From contig OY969884.1 of the NCBI GenBank assembly GCA_963704295.1, positions 2,356,001 through 2,420,000 on the forward strand: 64,000 bases of DNA, read 5' to 3'. A program made the translations under genes and the position numbers. Each line of letters starts with the position of its first letter. Position 1 is the first letter of the stretch. Under the pieces are notes generated by a model. That model did no database searches. It was not told where the DNA came from and was given only the letters and a program-made list of their open reading frames with translations. Positions 31,489-39,483 of this stretch are shown piece by piece. The DNA comes from JACCVL01 sp963704295. Lineage in GTDB: Bacteria; Actinomycetota; Actinomycetes; Propionibacteriales; Nocardioidaceae.

Positions 31489-32175
31489 ATGTCCGATGCG
31501 ACCAGGAGACGGGTGGCCGGGCCGCTCTCGGTGCTGGTGGGCTTCGCGCTGCTCGTCGGCTGTACGGACGACGACGAGCCGGCGGCTCCCGATGCCCGTG
31601 CCACGCTGCGGACCTCCGGCGGCTCGGTGACTGAGCTCCGGCTCGCAGCCGAGCCCGCCCCGCAACGAACCGCGGTCCGGCGGGTCTGGGGCCGCTGGCC
31701 GGACGACGCCCGCTCGGCCCGCACCGAGCGGCTGCAGCGGCAGACCGGACAGGCCGTGGCGCAGTGGATGGACCGTGGCTTCGTCGATGCCGGCTACCCG
31801 ACCGCCGAGTTCCGCGGCGCGTTCGCGACGTTCACGCCGGGTGCGGCCGCCCAGGCCCGGCGGCAGGAGTGGCTGACCACGAACCGGACGCTGGGCCGCC
31901 GCCTCGTCGACGTCGTGCCGGTGCGCCGCAGCGTCGGTGTGGTCGCGTTCGCACCGGCCGGCTCGGCGGTGGGGGCCACCGCATCGGTCGTTCTGGTGCT
32001 CCGGGGGCTCGGCGAGTCCGGCCGGCGCAGCGAGCTCGCGGTCACCGGCGAGCTTTACCTGACCAGGGAGCGCGGCCGCTGGCGGATCTTCGGCTACGAC
32101 CTCCAGCGCTCTGTCGGCCCCCCGGGTTCGTACGCACGCACGCAGCACCGACGCGATGGGGCCGAGGCGCAGTGA
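31489..32175 (+). CDS. Putative lipoprotein, unknown function
   Basis: 228-residue exported protein. A short basic start, hydrophobic core and lipobox L-L-V-G-C place lipidated Cys at residue 25. The mature part opens with an acidic D-D-D-E stretch, followed by a compact domain with W-G-R-W-P-D-D-A-R and, near the end, A-V-T-G-E-L-Y-L-T-R-E-R-G-R-W-R-I-F-G-Y-D, the sort of strand-turn pattern seen in small periplasmic (NTF2-like or SnoaL-like) domains; I cannot name the family. A GATAGT box 8 bases before the ATG suggests a leaderless message. It overlaps the next gene by 4 bases (GTGA), so it is co-expressed with an LCP enzyme and probably acts in the envelope. Confidence 0.65.
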   Translation: MSDATRRRVAGPLSVLVGFALLVGCTDDDEPAAPDARATLRTSGGSVTELRLAAEPAPQRTAVRRVWGRWPDDARSARTERLQRQTGQAVAQWMDRGFVDAGYPTAEFRGAFATFTPGAAAQARRQEWLTTNRTLGRRLVDVVPVRRSVGVVAFAPAGSAVGATASVVLVLRGLGESGRRSELAVTGELYLTRERGRWRIFGYDLQRSVGPPGSYARTQHRRDGAEAQ

Positions 32176-33083
32176 GCAGCTGCGGAGTGTTGCTGCGGCT
32201 GCGCCGAACGCTCGCGCTCGGGCTGGTCCTCGCCGGCACGCTGCTCGTCGTGCCGGACGCTGCGCCCGGCCCGGCCACGGCCGCGCTGGTGAAGGTGCAG
32301 GGTGGGCACACGGTCGACGTCGACGACGACGTGGTCTGGGTCCTCGCGCTCGGGTCCGACGCCCGGCCTGGCCAGTCGGTGCTGCGCAGTCGGGCGGACG
32401 CGATCCAGCTGGTCGGGATGAACCTGCGCACCGGGCAGGCGACGATCCTCGGCATCCCCCGGGACTCGTATGTGGACATCCCGGGCTTCGGGCGCAACAA
32501 GATCAACGCTGCGATGGTCTTCGGCGGGCCCCAGCTGATGGCCGCCGCGGTGGCGGACCTGGTGGGGCTGACGCCGGACTACGTGTTCACCACGAGCTTC
32601 TGGGGGGTGCGGTTCATGGTGAACCGGCTCGGAGGAGTGACCGTGCACTCGCCGTACGCTTGGTCGATACCGGCCGCTCGCGTGCACCGCGGGGCGAACC
32701 GGCTGGACGGCGCCGAGGCGATCGCGTTCGCCCGGATGCGGCACGCGCTGCCCGGCGGTGACTTCGACCGGTCCCGGGACCAGGGCTTCCTGCTCACCGG
32801 TGGGCTGCGGCGGGTGCGCGAGGTCACCGCGGCCGACCCGGGCGCTCTCGAGCGCCTGCTCACCTCGTTCCTCGCCAACACCGACGTCGACCTGCCGCCG
32901 ACCGAGCTGTACCGGCTGGCCCGGGGGGTGCTGCAGATCGAGCCTGCGGCCGTACGGGCCTGTGTGCTGCGCGGCGGGACCGGTTCGGCGGGTGGCGCCA
33001 GCGTGGTGTTCCCCGACGTGGCCCAGGCCCGGTCGATCATCGCCCGAGCTCGCGACGACGCGACGCTCGAGGGCGGCTGCTGA
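32172..33083 (+). CDS. LytR-CpsA-Psr (LCP) family wall glycopolymer transferase
   Basis: 303-residue extracytoplasmic enzyme attaching phospho-linked glycopolymers (arabinogalactan or teichoic-type) to peptidoglycan. The N-terminal helix anchors or exports it. LCP motifs: L-A-L-G-S-D-A-R-P (substrate loop), R-A-D-A-I-Q-L-V-G-M-N, I-L-G-I-P-R-D-S-Y-V-D-I-P-G (catalytic Arg and Asp), N-K-I-N-A-A and A-F-A-R-M-R-H with D-F-D-R-S-R-D-Q-G-F. The GTG at 32172 overlaps the lipoprotein stop. C-terminal region is Arg/Ala rich. Relatives in actinobacteria are essential or semi-redundant; several copies usually exist per genome. Confidence 0.88.
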   Translation: MSSCGVLLRLRRTLALGLVLAGTLLVVPDAAPGPATAALVKVQGGHTVDVDDDVVWVLALGSDARPGQSVLRSRADAIQLVGMNLRTGQATILGIPRDSYVDIPGFGRNKINAAMVFGGPQLMAAAVADLVGLTPDYVFTTSFWGVRFMVNRLGGVTVHSPYAWSIPAARVHRGANRLDGAEAIAFARMRHALPGGDFDRSRDQGFLLTGGLRRVREVTAADPGALERLLTSFLANTDVDLPPTELYRLARGVLQIEPAAVRACVLRGGTGSAGGASVVFPDVAQARSIIARARDDATLEGGC

Positions 33084-33102
33084 CCGAGCCGCGCGACTCC
33101 GG

Positions 33103-34395
33103 TCAGCCCGCGCCGATGGCCAGCCGGGCGCGGCCGAGGTTGACGATCGTGTCGTCGCCACGGTCCCGTGGCGTCCCGTTCGTCAGCCGGACGGTGACGC
33201 CGGTGACGTCGATCCCGTCGGGGCTCCGGTGCACGGTGCGCACGGAGACCGAGCCGAGGCCGGGGATGCGCAGCGGCTCGTCCAGTGACGGCTGCACCGG
33301 CTGCCCGTCCACCACCACCCGGCCGACCCCGGTGCCGGTTGCGCTGCTGACGACGTCGCCGTCGGCTGTCCTGCCGACCCGGGCGACCGCGGTGATCGCC
33401 CGCAGCCGCAGCCGGCCGTCGCCGAAGCTCGCCGACGCCACCCGACCGCGCGTCCAGCCGGAGGCCGAGTCCGCTTGCTGCTCGCCGTAGACCGAGGAGC
33501 GCCGAACGCCGAGGAAGCCGAACTCGGTTCGGACCGCGGCGGTGCTGGAGCGCAGCACCCGGCCGCGCGTTCCGGCGCAGGGCATCGGCCGCAGTGCGGC
33601 CCGGCCCAGCGTGGCGACGCGGTCCGCCCGCGCATCCGATCCCCAGGCCGCACCGGCGAACAACCCGCCCTCGGTCCCCCCGTCGATGCGGGAGTAGGCC
33701 CGACCCACCTTCTCGGTCGTCCCCTCGTCGGAGTCGAAGCGCAGCACGTTGACGGCACCGGTGGCCGAGACCGCGGAGGTCTGCCGGACAGTGCGGTGCA
33801 GGGTGAGGACGCCGGCGCCGGGCACCGGGATCTCGGCCTGCTCGCCCTCGGGCGGCAGCTCGACGAGCACGCCCCCCACGGTGAGCGACCCGATCTGGGA
33901 CACGGTCCGGACGTGAAAGCCGGCGCTGTCGGCGAAGCTGCGCGCGACTCCGGTCAGGTCGGTGAACGTCACCTGACCACCGGCGAGGCTGCCGCTCGCG
34001 ATGTGCACGCGAGACACCACGGCGGTCGTGCCCGCCTCCTGCTCGGTGCGGTTCGCGGTGGTGAGGCCCTCGAGCAGCACGCCCTCGACGTCGCCGACCG
34101 ACGCGACGGCGTTCTGGTCGCTCGCGGGGGCAAGCCGGGTGCACGGCAGGTAGGACAGCGCCGTCGGGCCGGAGTCGACGACCGGGTTGCCGGTCGTCTG
34201 AGAGCCGTACGAGGCCGCGTCGAAGGCGTAGTCGGTCACGACGCCGGGGGTGCCGGTCGGCGGTGCCGCCGACGTCCGGGCCAGGGCTCCGGTGCCCGAC
34301 AGTGCCACGGTGAGTGCGCTCGCCGCGCCGACCGTGATGAGCGTGCGGCGCACACGACTGGCGGCGGCGCGTCTCGCGGCCGGCGATACCGACAT
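33103..34395 (-). CDS. Secreted choice-of-anchor P-like protein
   Basis: 430-residue secreted protein with a clear signal peptide: Arg-rich start (R-R-A-A-A-S-R-V-R-R), hydrophobic stretch A-S-A-L-T-V-A-L-S-G-T-G and cleavage near A-L-A-R. The mature region is rich in Val, Thr, Ser and Gly, with repeated beta-strand patterns and segments such as D-Y-A-F-D-A-A-S-Y-G-S and T-A-L-S-Y-L-P-C-T. That pattern resembles actinobacterial choice-of-anchor P proteins; the match is from memory and weak. Three Cys (two near P-C) could form disulfides. No LPXTG or C-terminal membrane anchor. The minus-strand promoter region at 34411-34449 is unusually AT-rich with repeats. Confidence 0.6.
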   Translation of the reverse strand: MSVSPAARRAAASRVRRTLITVGAASALTVALSGTGALARTSAAPPTGTPGVVTDYAFDAASYGSQTTGNPVVDSGPTALSYLPCTRLAPASDQNAVASVGDVEGVLLEGLTTANRTEQEAGTTAVVSRVHIASGSLAGGQVTFTDLTGVARSFADSAGFHVRTVSQIGSLTVGGVLVELPPEGEQAEIPVPGAGVLTLHRTVRQTSAVSATGAVNVLRFDSDEGTTEKVGRAYSRIDGGTEGGLFAGAAWGSDARADRVATLGRAALRPMPCAGTRGRVLRSSTAAVRTEFGFLGVRRSSVYGEQQADSASGWTRGRVASASFGDGRLRLRAITAVARVGRTADGDVVSSATGTGVGRVVVDGQPVQPSLDEPLRIPGLGSVSVRTVHRSPDGIDVTGVTVRLTNGTPRDRGDDTIVNLGRARLAIGAG

Positions 34396-34410
34396 GGCTG
34401 ACCCCCCATC

Positions 34411-34449
34411 TCTTCGACTCTGAGTAACAATATGCTTACAGAGAGTAAC
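34411..34449 (-). promoter_or_regulatory. AT-rich promoter region with GAGTAAC direct repeats
   Basis: GAGTAAC occurs at 34422-34428 and 34443-34449, 21 bases apart (two helical turns). An imperfect palindrome TCTGAGTAA / TTACAGAGA lies across the first copy. The island is AT-rich within a very GC-rich genome and is 16-54 bases upstream of the secreted protein start. It may be a regulator-binding promoter; no regulator is identified. Confidence 0.4.
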
Positions 34450-34515
34450 TACGCAACTCGGGCAGACGTCCCGGCAGCGCTGGAGAGGGGTGGACCGCTT
34501 GGAGGTCGTGAGGGG

Positions 34516-34587
34516 TGCCCCCGGCAGGATTCGAACCTGCGCACACGGCTCCGGAGGCCGATGCTCTATCCCCTGAGCTACGGGGGC
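34516..34587 (-). tRNA. tRNA-Arg (CCG anticodon)
   Basis: 72-nt cloverleaf: acceptor GCCCCCG (34587-34581) pairs with CGGGGGC, discriminator A at 34516; D-arm GCTC...GAGC; anticodon loop CTCCGGA gives CCG, reading CGG Arg codons; T-arm GCAGG-TTCGAAT-CCTGC. The 3' CCA is not encoded, as usual in actinobacteria. It lies between the secreted protein gene and the response regulator gene. Confidence 0.95.
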
Positions 34588-34659
34588 CACGTGGTCGGGC
34601 CTGGGCGCAGACGGTACCGCACCGCACCGAACCCGCCGGACCGAGGTCGACCCGCCTCG

Positions 34660-34665
34660 TAGGCT
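34660..34665 (+). promoter_or_regulatory. -10 box (TAGGCT) of a leaderless start, response regulator
   Basis: TAGGCT ends 7 bases before the GTG at 34673. Confidence 0.45.
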
Positions 34666-34672
34666 GACCCGG

Positions 34673-35062
34673 GTGCCCGTCTCGCCACGTCGACCGTTGG
34701 TGCTCGTCGTCGACGACCAGGCGTCGTTGCGCAGTCTGATCCGGCTCAACCTGGAGCTCGAGGGCTACGAAGTGGTCGAGGCCGCCGACGGGGTGGAGTG
34801 CCTGGAGCGCGCCCGCGAGCGGCGACCGGACGTGATCACCCTCGACGTCGTGATGCCACGGATGGACGGGCTGGCCGCGGCCGCCGAGCTGCACGCCGAC
34901 CCCGAGCTCAGCGACGTCCCGGTGATCATCGTGACCACCAGCAACCACCCGAGCGATCTGGCGCGGGCCCGGGCCGCCGGGGTGGGCGCGTACCTGACCA
35001 AGCCCTACCACCCCGACGAGCTCGTGCTCGCCGTCCGGGACGTCCTCGGTCCGCCGACCTGA
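34673..35062 (+). CDS. Stand-alone CheY-like response regulator
   Basis: 129-residue receiver domain without an output domain. The phospho-acceptor is Asp58 (I-T-L-D-V-V-M-P-R-M-D-G); the acidic pair is Asp14-Asp15 (V-V-D-D), and the conserved Lys is Lys109 (Y-L-T-K-P-Y). With no DNA-binding part it would act by protein contact, as do CheY or Spo0F-type proteins. No histidine kinase is adjacent; the orphan PdtaS-like kinase at 19637 is a formal candidate but normally pairs with an ANTAR regulator. Leaderless-type GTG; 31 bases before argS. Confidence 0.85.
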   Translation: MPVSPRRPLVLVVDDQASLRSLIRLNLELEGYEVVEAADGVECLERARERRPDVITLDVVMPRMDGLAAAAELHADPELSDVPVIIVTTSNHPSDLARARAAGVGAYLTKPYHPDELVLAVRDVLGPPT

Positions 35063-35080
35063 CCGCAGGTCCGCGCTCGA

Positions 35081-35086
35081 TACGCT
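35081..35086 (+). promoter_or_regulatory. -10 box (TACGCT) of a leaderless start, argS
   Basis: TACGCT ends 7 bases before the GTG at 35094; CTGACC 16 bases further upstream is a weak -35. It may start the long argS-lysA-hom-thrC-thrB operon. Confidence 0.45.
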
Positions 35087-35093
35087 GGGCCCG

Positions 35094-36764
35094 GTGACGC
35101 CCGAGCAGCTCTCGCAGACCTTCGTCGACGCCCTGTCCCGACTGGTGGACGAGGGTGCGCTGACGCTGGCCGACGGCGTCCCGGACCACGTCCGGGTGGA
35201 GCGACCGAAGGTCAGGGAGCACGGTGACTACGCCACCAATGTGGCGATGCAGCTGGCGCGGGCGGCCGGCCGGCCACCGCGTGAGATCGCCGACCTGCTC
35301 GCCGACCGGCTCGCCGACGCGACCGGCATCGCCTCGGTCGAGGTGGCGGGACCGGGATTCCTGAACATCCGGGTGGAGGCCGGTGCGCAAGGCGTGCTGG
35401 CGGGCGAGATCCTGGCGGCCGGGGCGACCTACGGTCGCAGCGACGCCCTTGCCGGGCAGCGGGTGAACATCGAGTTCGTCTCCGCGAACCCCACCGGACC
35501 GCTCACGCTGGCCAGCACCCGGTGGGCAGCGGTCGGCGACGCCCTGGCCCGGATCCTCGGTGCCCGGGGCGCGGACGTCACCCGGGAGTACTACTTCAAC
35601 GACCACGGCGCGCAGATCGAGCGGTTCGCCAGATCGCTGCTCGCGCGCGCCCGCGGGCTGCCGGTCCCGGAGGACGGCTACGCCGGGGCCTACCTCGACG
35701 AGATCGCCTCGGCGGTGGTCGAGCGCGAGCCCACTGTGCTGGACAAGTCCGACGCGGAGGCGCAGGAGATCTTCCGCCGCGAGGGCGTGGACCTGATGTT
35801 CGACGAGATCCGGAGCACGCTGCACGGCTTCGGCGTCGACTTCGACGTGTACTTCCACGAGAACTCGCTGCACGAGCGGGGCGAGGTCGACGAGGCCGTC
35901 ACCCGGCTGCGTCAGGGCGGTCTGACCTACGAGCGGGACGGCGCGGTGTGGCTGCGGTCGACCGACTACGGGGACGACAAGGACCGGGTGATCGTCCGGT
36001 CCGACGGACGGCCGACGTACATCTGCAGCGACGCGGCCTACTACCTCGACAAGCGCGGTCGCGGTTTCGACAAGGTGATGATCATCCTCGGCGCCGACCA
36101 CCACGGCTACATCGGTCGCTACCGGGCGCTGGCGGCCGCCTTCGGGGACGATCCCGACAGCACGCTGGAGCTCGTCATCGGCCAGATGGTGAACCTGCTC
36201 GAGGACGGCCGGTCGCTGCGGATGAGCAAGCGGGCCGGGACCGTCCTCAGGATCGACGACCTGGTCGGCGCGATCGGCGTCGACGCCGGACGCTATGCGC
36301 TCACCCGCTACTCCATCGACTCCACTATCGACATCGACCTCGGCCTCTGGTCGCGGCGCAGCAACGACAACCCGGTCTACTACGTGCAGTACGCGCACGC
36401 GCGGCTGTCGTCGGTGCTGCGGAACGCGGCCGAGCTCGGCATCTCTGTTCCCGACGCGCCGGGGAGCTACGACCCCGCGCTGCTCGAGCATGCTCGGGAG
36501 GGCGACCTGCTGCGGGCGCTGGCCGAGCTGCCCCGCGTGATCGAGCACGCGGCGACGTTGCGCGAGCCGCACCGGGTGGCCCGCTACCTGGAGAGCACGG
36601 CTGCGACCTTCCACAAGTTCTACGACGAGTGCCGGGTGCTCCCGATGGGAGACGAGGACCCCACCGAGCTGCACCGGGCGCGGCTGGCGCTGGTCGCGGC
36701 GACCCGGGCGGTGGTCGCGGCCGGGCTCGGCCTGCTCGGCGTCACCGCGCCCGAGCGGATGTGA
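35094..36764 (+). CDS. argS: Arginyl-tRNA synthetase with atypical HIGH motif
   Basis: 556-residue class I aminoacyl-tRNA synthetase charging tRNA-Arg. It has the N-terminal tRNA-binding domain (to about 115), catalytic core, E-Y-Y-F-N-D-H-G-A-Q-I, L-G-A-D-H-H-G-Y-I, the KMSK-like loop L-R-M-S-K-R-A-G-T and a helical anticodon-binding end with V-T-A-P-E-R-M as last residues. The expected HIGH segment after A-N-P-T-G-P-L reads T-L-A-S (residues 138-141), lacking both signature histidines; the flanking R-W-A-A-V-G-D-A-L is normal. This could be a lineage variant. GTG start. A tRNA-Arg gene lies 500 bases upstream. Confidence 0.93.
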   Translation: MTPEQLSQTFVDALSRLVDEGALTLADGVPDHVRVERPKVREHGDYATNVAMQLARAAGRPPREIADLLADRLADATGIASVEVAGPGFLNIRVEAGAQGVLAGEILAAGATYGRSDALAGQRVNIEFVSANPTGPLTLASTRWAAVGDALARILGARGADVTREYYFNDHGAQIERFARSLLARARGLPVPEDGYAGAYLDEIASAVVEREPTVLDKSDAEAQEIFRREGVDLMFDEIRSTLHGFGVDFDVYFHENSLHERGEVDEAVTRLRQGGLTYERDGAVWLRSTDYGDDKDRVIVRSDGRPTYICSDAAYYLDKRGRGFDKVMIILGADHHGYIGRYRALAAAFGDDPDSTLELVIGQMVNLLEDGRSLRMSKRAGTVLRIDDLVGAIGVDAGRYALTRYSIDSTIDIDLGLWSRRSNDNPVYYVQYAHARLSSVLRNAAELGISVPDAPGSYDPALLEHAREGDLLRALAELPRVIEHAATLREPHRVARYLESTAATFHKFYDECRVLPMGDEDPTELHRARLALVAATRAVVAAGLGLLGVTAPERM

Positions 36765-36769
36765 GCTGA

Positions 36770-38173
36770 ATGCACGCACACGAGGCCGGCGCCCTGCACG
36801 GCCAGGCCGGGGGAGGACCGACCTGGCTGGTCCCGCCGACCGACCCGAACGAGCTGGCCCCCGAGCTGTGGGCGCAGACCGTGCACCGGGCCGGTGGCGA
36901 GCTCGTGGTCGGCGGGGTGACGGTCAGTGCGCTCGCGGCGGAGCAGGGGACACCCGCCTACGTGCTGGACGAGGTGGATTTTCGCCGGCGGGCCCAGGAC
37001 TTCCGGGAGGCCTTCGCCGACGAGGTCCTGCCGGCCGCGGTGTTCTACGCGGGCAAGGCGTTCATGTGCGCCGCGGTGCTGCGCTGGGTCGACGAGGAAG
37101 GACTGGGGCTCGACGTCTGCACCGGCGGCGAGCTCGGTCTGGCGCTGCGGGCCGGGTTCCCACCGGACCGGATCACGCTGCACGGGAACAACAAGTCCGA
37201 CGAGGAGCTCGAGCGCGCGGTCCTTGCCGGCGTCGGTCGGGTGGTGGTGGACGCCTTCGACGAGATCGACCGGCTCGACGCCGTCGCCCGCACCGCGGGA
37301 CGGGTGGTGCCGACCCTGGTCCGCTGCACGGTCGGAGTCGAGGCGCACACGCACGACTACATCGCCACCGCGCACGAGGACCAGAAGTTCGGCTTCTCGC
37401 TCACCGACGGCGACACCGAGGAGGCGGCCCGCCGCGTGCACAGCCGGCCGGGGCTCCGCCTGCTCGGACTGCACAGCCACATCGGGTCGCAGATCTTCGA
37501 CACCTCCGGCTTCGAGGTGGCCGCGCGCCGGGTGCTGCGACTGCACGCGCGGTTGGTCCGGGACCTCGGCGCCGAGCTGCCGGAGCTCGGCCTGGGCGGC
37601 GGGTTCGGGATCGCCTACACGCGCCGGGACGACCCGCAGCCCCCCGAGCAGCTGGCGGCCGGGATCCGCGCCATCGTCTCCTCGGAGTGCCGGGCGCTCG
37701 GGATCGAGCCGCCCTACCTGTCGGTCGAGCCGGGACGCGCCATCGCCGGGCCCTCCACCCTCACCCTGTACGAGGTCGGCACGGTCAAGCGGGTCCGGCT
37801 GGACGCCGGCGCCGCTCGGACCTACGTCGCCGTGGACGGCGGCATGAGCGACAACGTGCGCACGGCCTTGTACGACGCCGACTACTCCTGCACGCTCGCG
37901 TCCCGCAGCTCGTCGGCGCCTCCGGTGCTGGCGCGGGTCGTGGGCAAGCACTGCGAGTCCGGTGACATCGTCGTCAAGGACGAGTTCCTTCCCGGGGACG
38001 TCCAGCGGGGGGACCTCGTGGCCGTTCCCGGGACCGGCGCCTACTGCCGCTCGCTGGCCAGCGCGTACAACCACGTGCCCCGGCCGCCGGTGGTCTCCGT
38101 CCGGGACGGCCGGACCCGGGTGCTGTTGCGCCGGGAGACCGAGGACGACCTGTTCGCGCTGGAGGCGGGGTGA
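36770..38173 (+). CDS. lysA: Diaminopimelate decarboxylase
   Basis: Pyridoxal phosphate enzyme converting meso-diaminopimelate to L-lysine, last step of lysine synthesis. The Schiff-base Lys lies in F-Y-A-G-K-A-F at about residue 96; other family motifs are G-L-H-S-H-I-G-S-Q-I, G-L-G-G-G-F-G-I-A-Y, V-E-P-G-R-A-I and the partner-subunit motif C-E-S-G-D. The C-terminal barrel ends G-T-G-A-Y-C-R-S-L-A-S-A-Y-N. 467 residues, slightly long because of a 25-residue N-terminal extension containing W-L-V-P-P-T-D-P-N. ATG 5 bases after argS; stop overlaps hom (GTGA). Confidence 0.95.
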   Translation: MHAHEAGALHGQAGGGPTWLVPPTDPNELAPELWAQTVHRAGGELVVGGVTVSALAAEQGTPAYVLDEVDFRRRAQDFREAFADEVLPAAVFYAGKAFMCAAVLRWVDEEGLGLDVCTGGELGLALRAGFPPDRITLHGNNKSDEELERAVLAGVGRVVVDAFDEIDRLDAVARTAGRVVPTLVRCTVGVEAHTHDYIATAHEDQKFGFSLTDGDTEEAARRVHSRPGLRLLGLHSHIGSQIFDTSGFEVAARRVLRLHARLVRDLGAELPELGLGGGFGIAYTRRDDPQPPEQLAAGIRAIVSSECRALGIEPPYLSVEPGRAIAGPSTLTLYEVGTVKRVRLDAGAARTYVAVDGGMSDNVRTALYDADYSCTLASRSSSAPPVLARVVGKHCESGDIVVKDEFLPGDVQRGDLVAVPGTGAYCRSLASAYNHVPRPPVVSVRDGRTRVLLRRETEDDLFALEAG

Positions 38174-39483
38174 CCGGCTCCGTGAGCCCGCTGGGAGTCG
38201 CCCTGCTCGGCTGCGGCGTGGTGGGCAGTGAGGTGGCCCGGCTGCTGGCCGACCAGGCCGACGAGCTCGCCGCAAGGGTAGGTGCGCCCCTCGAGCTGCG
38301 GGGGATCGCCGTGCGCCGGCTCGGTCGCGACCGGGACGCCGGCGTCGACCCGGCTCTGTTCACCACCGACGCCGCCGGACTCGTCGGACGCGACGACGTG
38401 GACCTCGTCGTCGAGGTGATCGGCGGCATCGAGCCGGCACGGACGCTGATCTTGTCCGCGCTCGAGCACGGGTCATCGGTGGTGACCGCCAACAAGGCTC
38501 TGCTCGCGGAGGACGGCGCGACTCTCTTCGAGGCCGCCGACAAGGCCGACCGGGACCTGTGGTTCGAGGCGGCCGTGGCCGGTGCCATCCCGATCCTGCG
38601 CCCGCTGCGCGAGTCGCTCGCCGGTGACCGGGTGCACCGGGTGCTGGGGATCGTCAACGGCACCACCAACTACGTGCTGGACAAGATGTCGTCGACCGGT
38701 GCCGGCTTCGGCGAGGCGCTGGAGGAGGCCCAGCGGCTCGGCTACGCCGAGGCTGACCCGACCGCCGACGTCGAGGGCTTCGATGCGGCCGCCAAGGCGG
38801 CGATCCTCGCCAGCCTCGCCTTCCATACCCGCGTCACCGCCGCGGACGTGCATCGCGAGGGCATCGCCGACGTCTCGGCGGCCGACGTCGCCTCGGCCGA
38901 GGAGATCGGCTGCGTCGTCAAGCTGCTGGCCATCTGCGAGCGCTCCGAGCTCCCGGACGGGCCGGCGGTGTCGGCCCGAGTGCACCCAGCGATGATCCCG
39001 GCCGGCCACCCGCTGGCAAGCGTCCGGGAGGCCTACAACGCGGTGTTCGTGGAGAGCGAGTCGGCCGGTCGGCTGATGTTCTACGGGCCCGGGGCGGGTG
39101 GCGCGCCGACCGCCAGCGCCGTCCTCGGCGACCTGGTCAGCGCCGCTCGAAACCGGCTCGGCGACGTGCGCGGACCGGGGGAGTCGGCGCACGCGCAACT
39201 GCCCGTGCTCTCCATGGGCGACGTCACCACGAGGTACCACATCTCCGTGGACGTGGACGACCGAACCGGAGTGCTGGCCGCGGTCGCCACCGAGTTCAGC
39301 CGGCACGGGGTGTCCATCCAGACCGTGCGTCAGGAGGGCCGCGGCGACGACGCGCAGCTCGTGCTCGTGACCCACCCGGCGCGAGACGCGGAGCTCGCCG
39401 CGACGGTGCAGGCCCTCGCGCACATGGAGATGGTGCGCGAGGTGTCGTCGGTGATGCGGGTCGAGGCGGAGGGGGAGCGTTGA
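38170..39483 (+). CDS. hom: Homoserine dehydrogenase
   Basis: 437-residue enzyme reducing aspartate semialdehyde to homoserine, the branch point to threonine and methionine. N-terminal Rossmann motif L-L-G-C-G-V-V-G-S-E-V; catalytic region G-I-V-N-G-T-T-N-Y-V-L and A-D-P-T-A-D-V-E-G-F-D-A-A-A-K. The C-terminal ACT domain (about 355-430: Y-H-I-S-V-D-V-D-D-R-T-G-V-L) is the usual site of threonine feedback control. GTG start at 38170 overlaps lysA; stop overlaps thrC. No separate regulatory sequence lies between, so control is at the operon head and by allostery. Confidence 0.95.
   Translation: MTGSVSPLGVALLGCGVVGSEVARLLADQADELAARVGAPLELRGIAVRRLGRDRDAGVDPALFTTDAAGLVGRDDVDLVVEVIGGIEPARTLILSALEHGSSVVTANKALLAEDGATLFEAADKADRDLWFEAAVAGAIPILRPLRESLAGDRVHRVLGIVNGTTNYVLDKMSSTGAGFGEALEEAQRLGYAEADPTADVEGFDAAAKAAILASLAFHTRVTAADVHREGIADVSAADVASAEEIGCVVKLLAICERSELPDGPAVSARVHPAMIPAGHPLASVREAYNAVFVESESAGRLMFYGPGAGGAPTASAVLGDLVSAARNRLGDVRGPGESAHAQLPVLSMGDVTTRYHISVDVDDRTGVLAAVATEFSRHGVSIQTVRQEGRGDDAQLVLVTHPARDAELAATVQALAHMEMVREVSSVMRVEAEGER

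Noticed and set aside
34396..34749. Protein-coding extension of the secreted protein through the tRNA gene
   Set aside because: The extension is an antisense-like reading through a perfect tRNA-Arg cloverleaf; the signal peptide defines the start at 34395.
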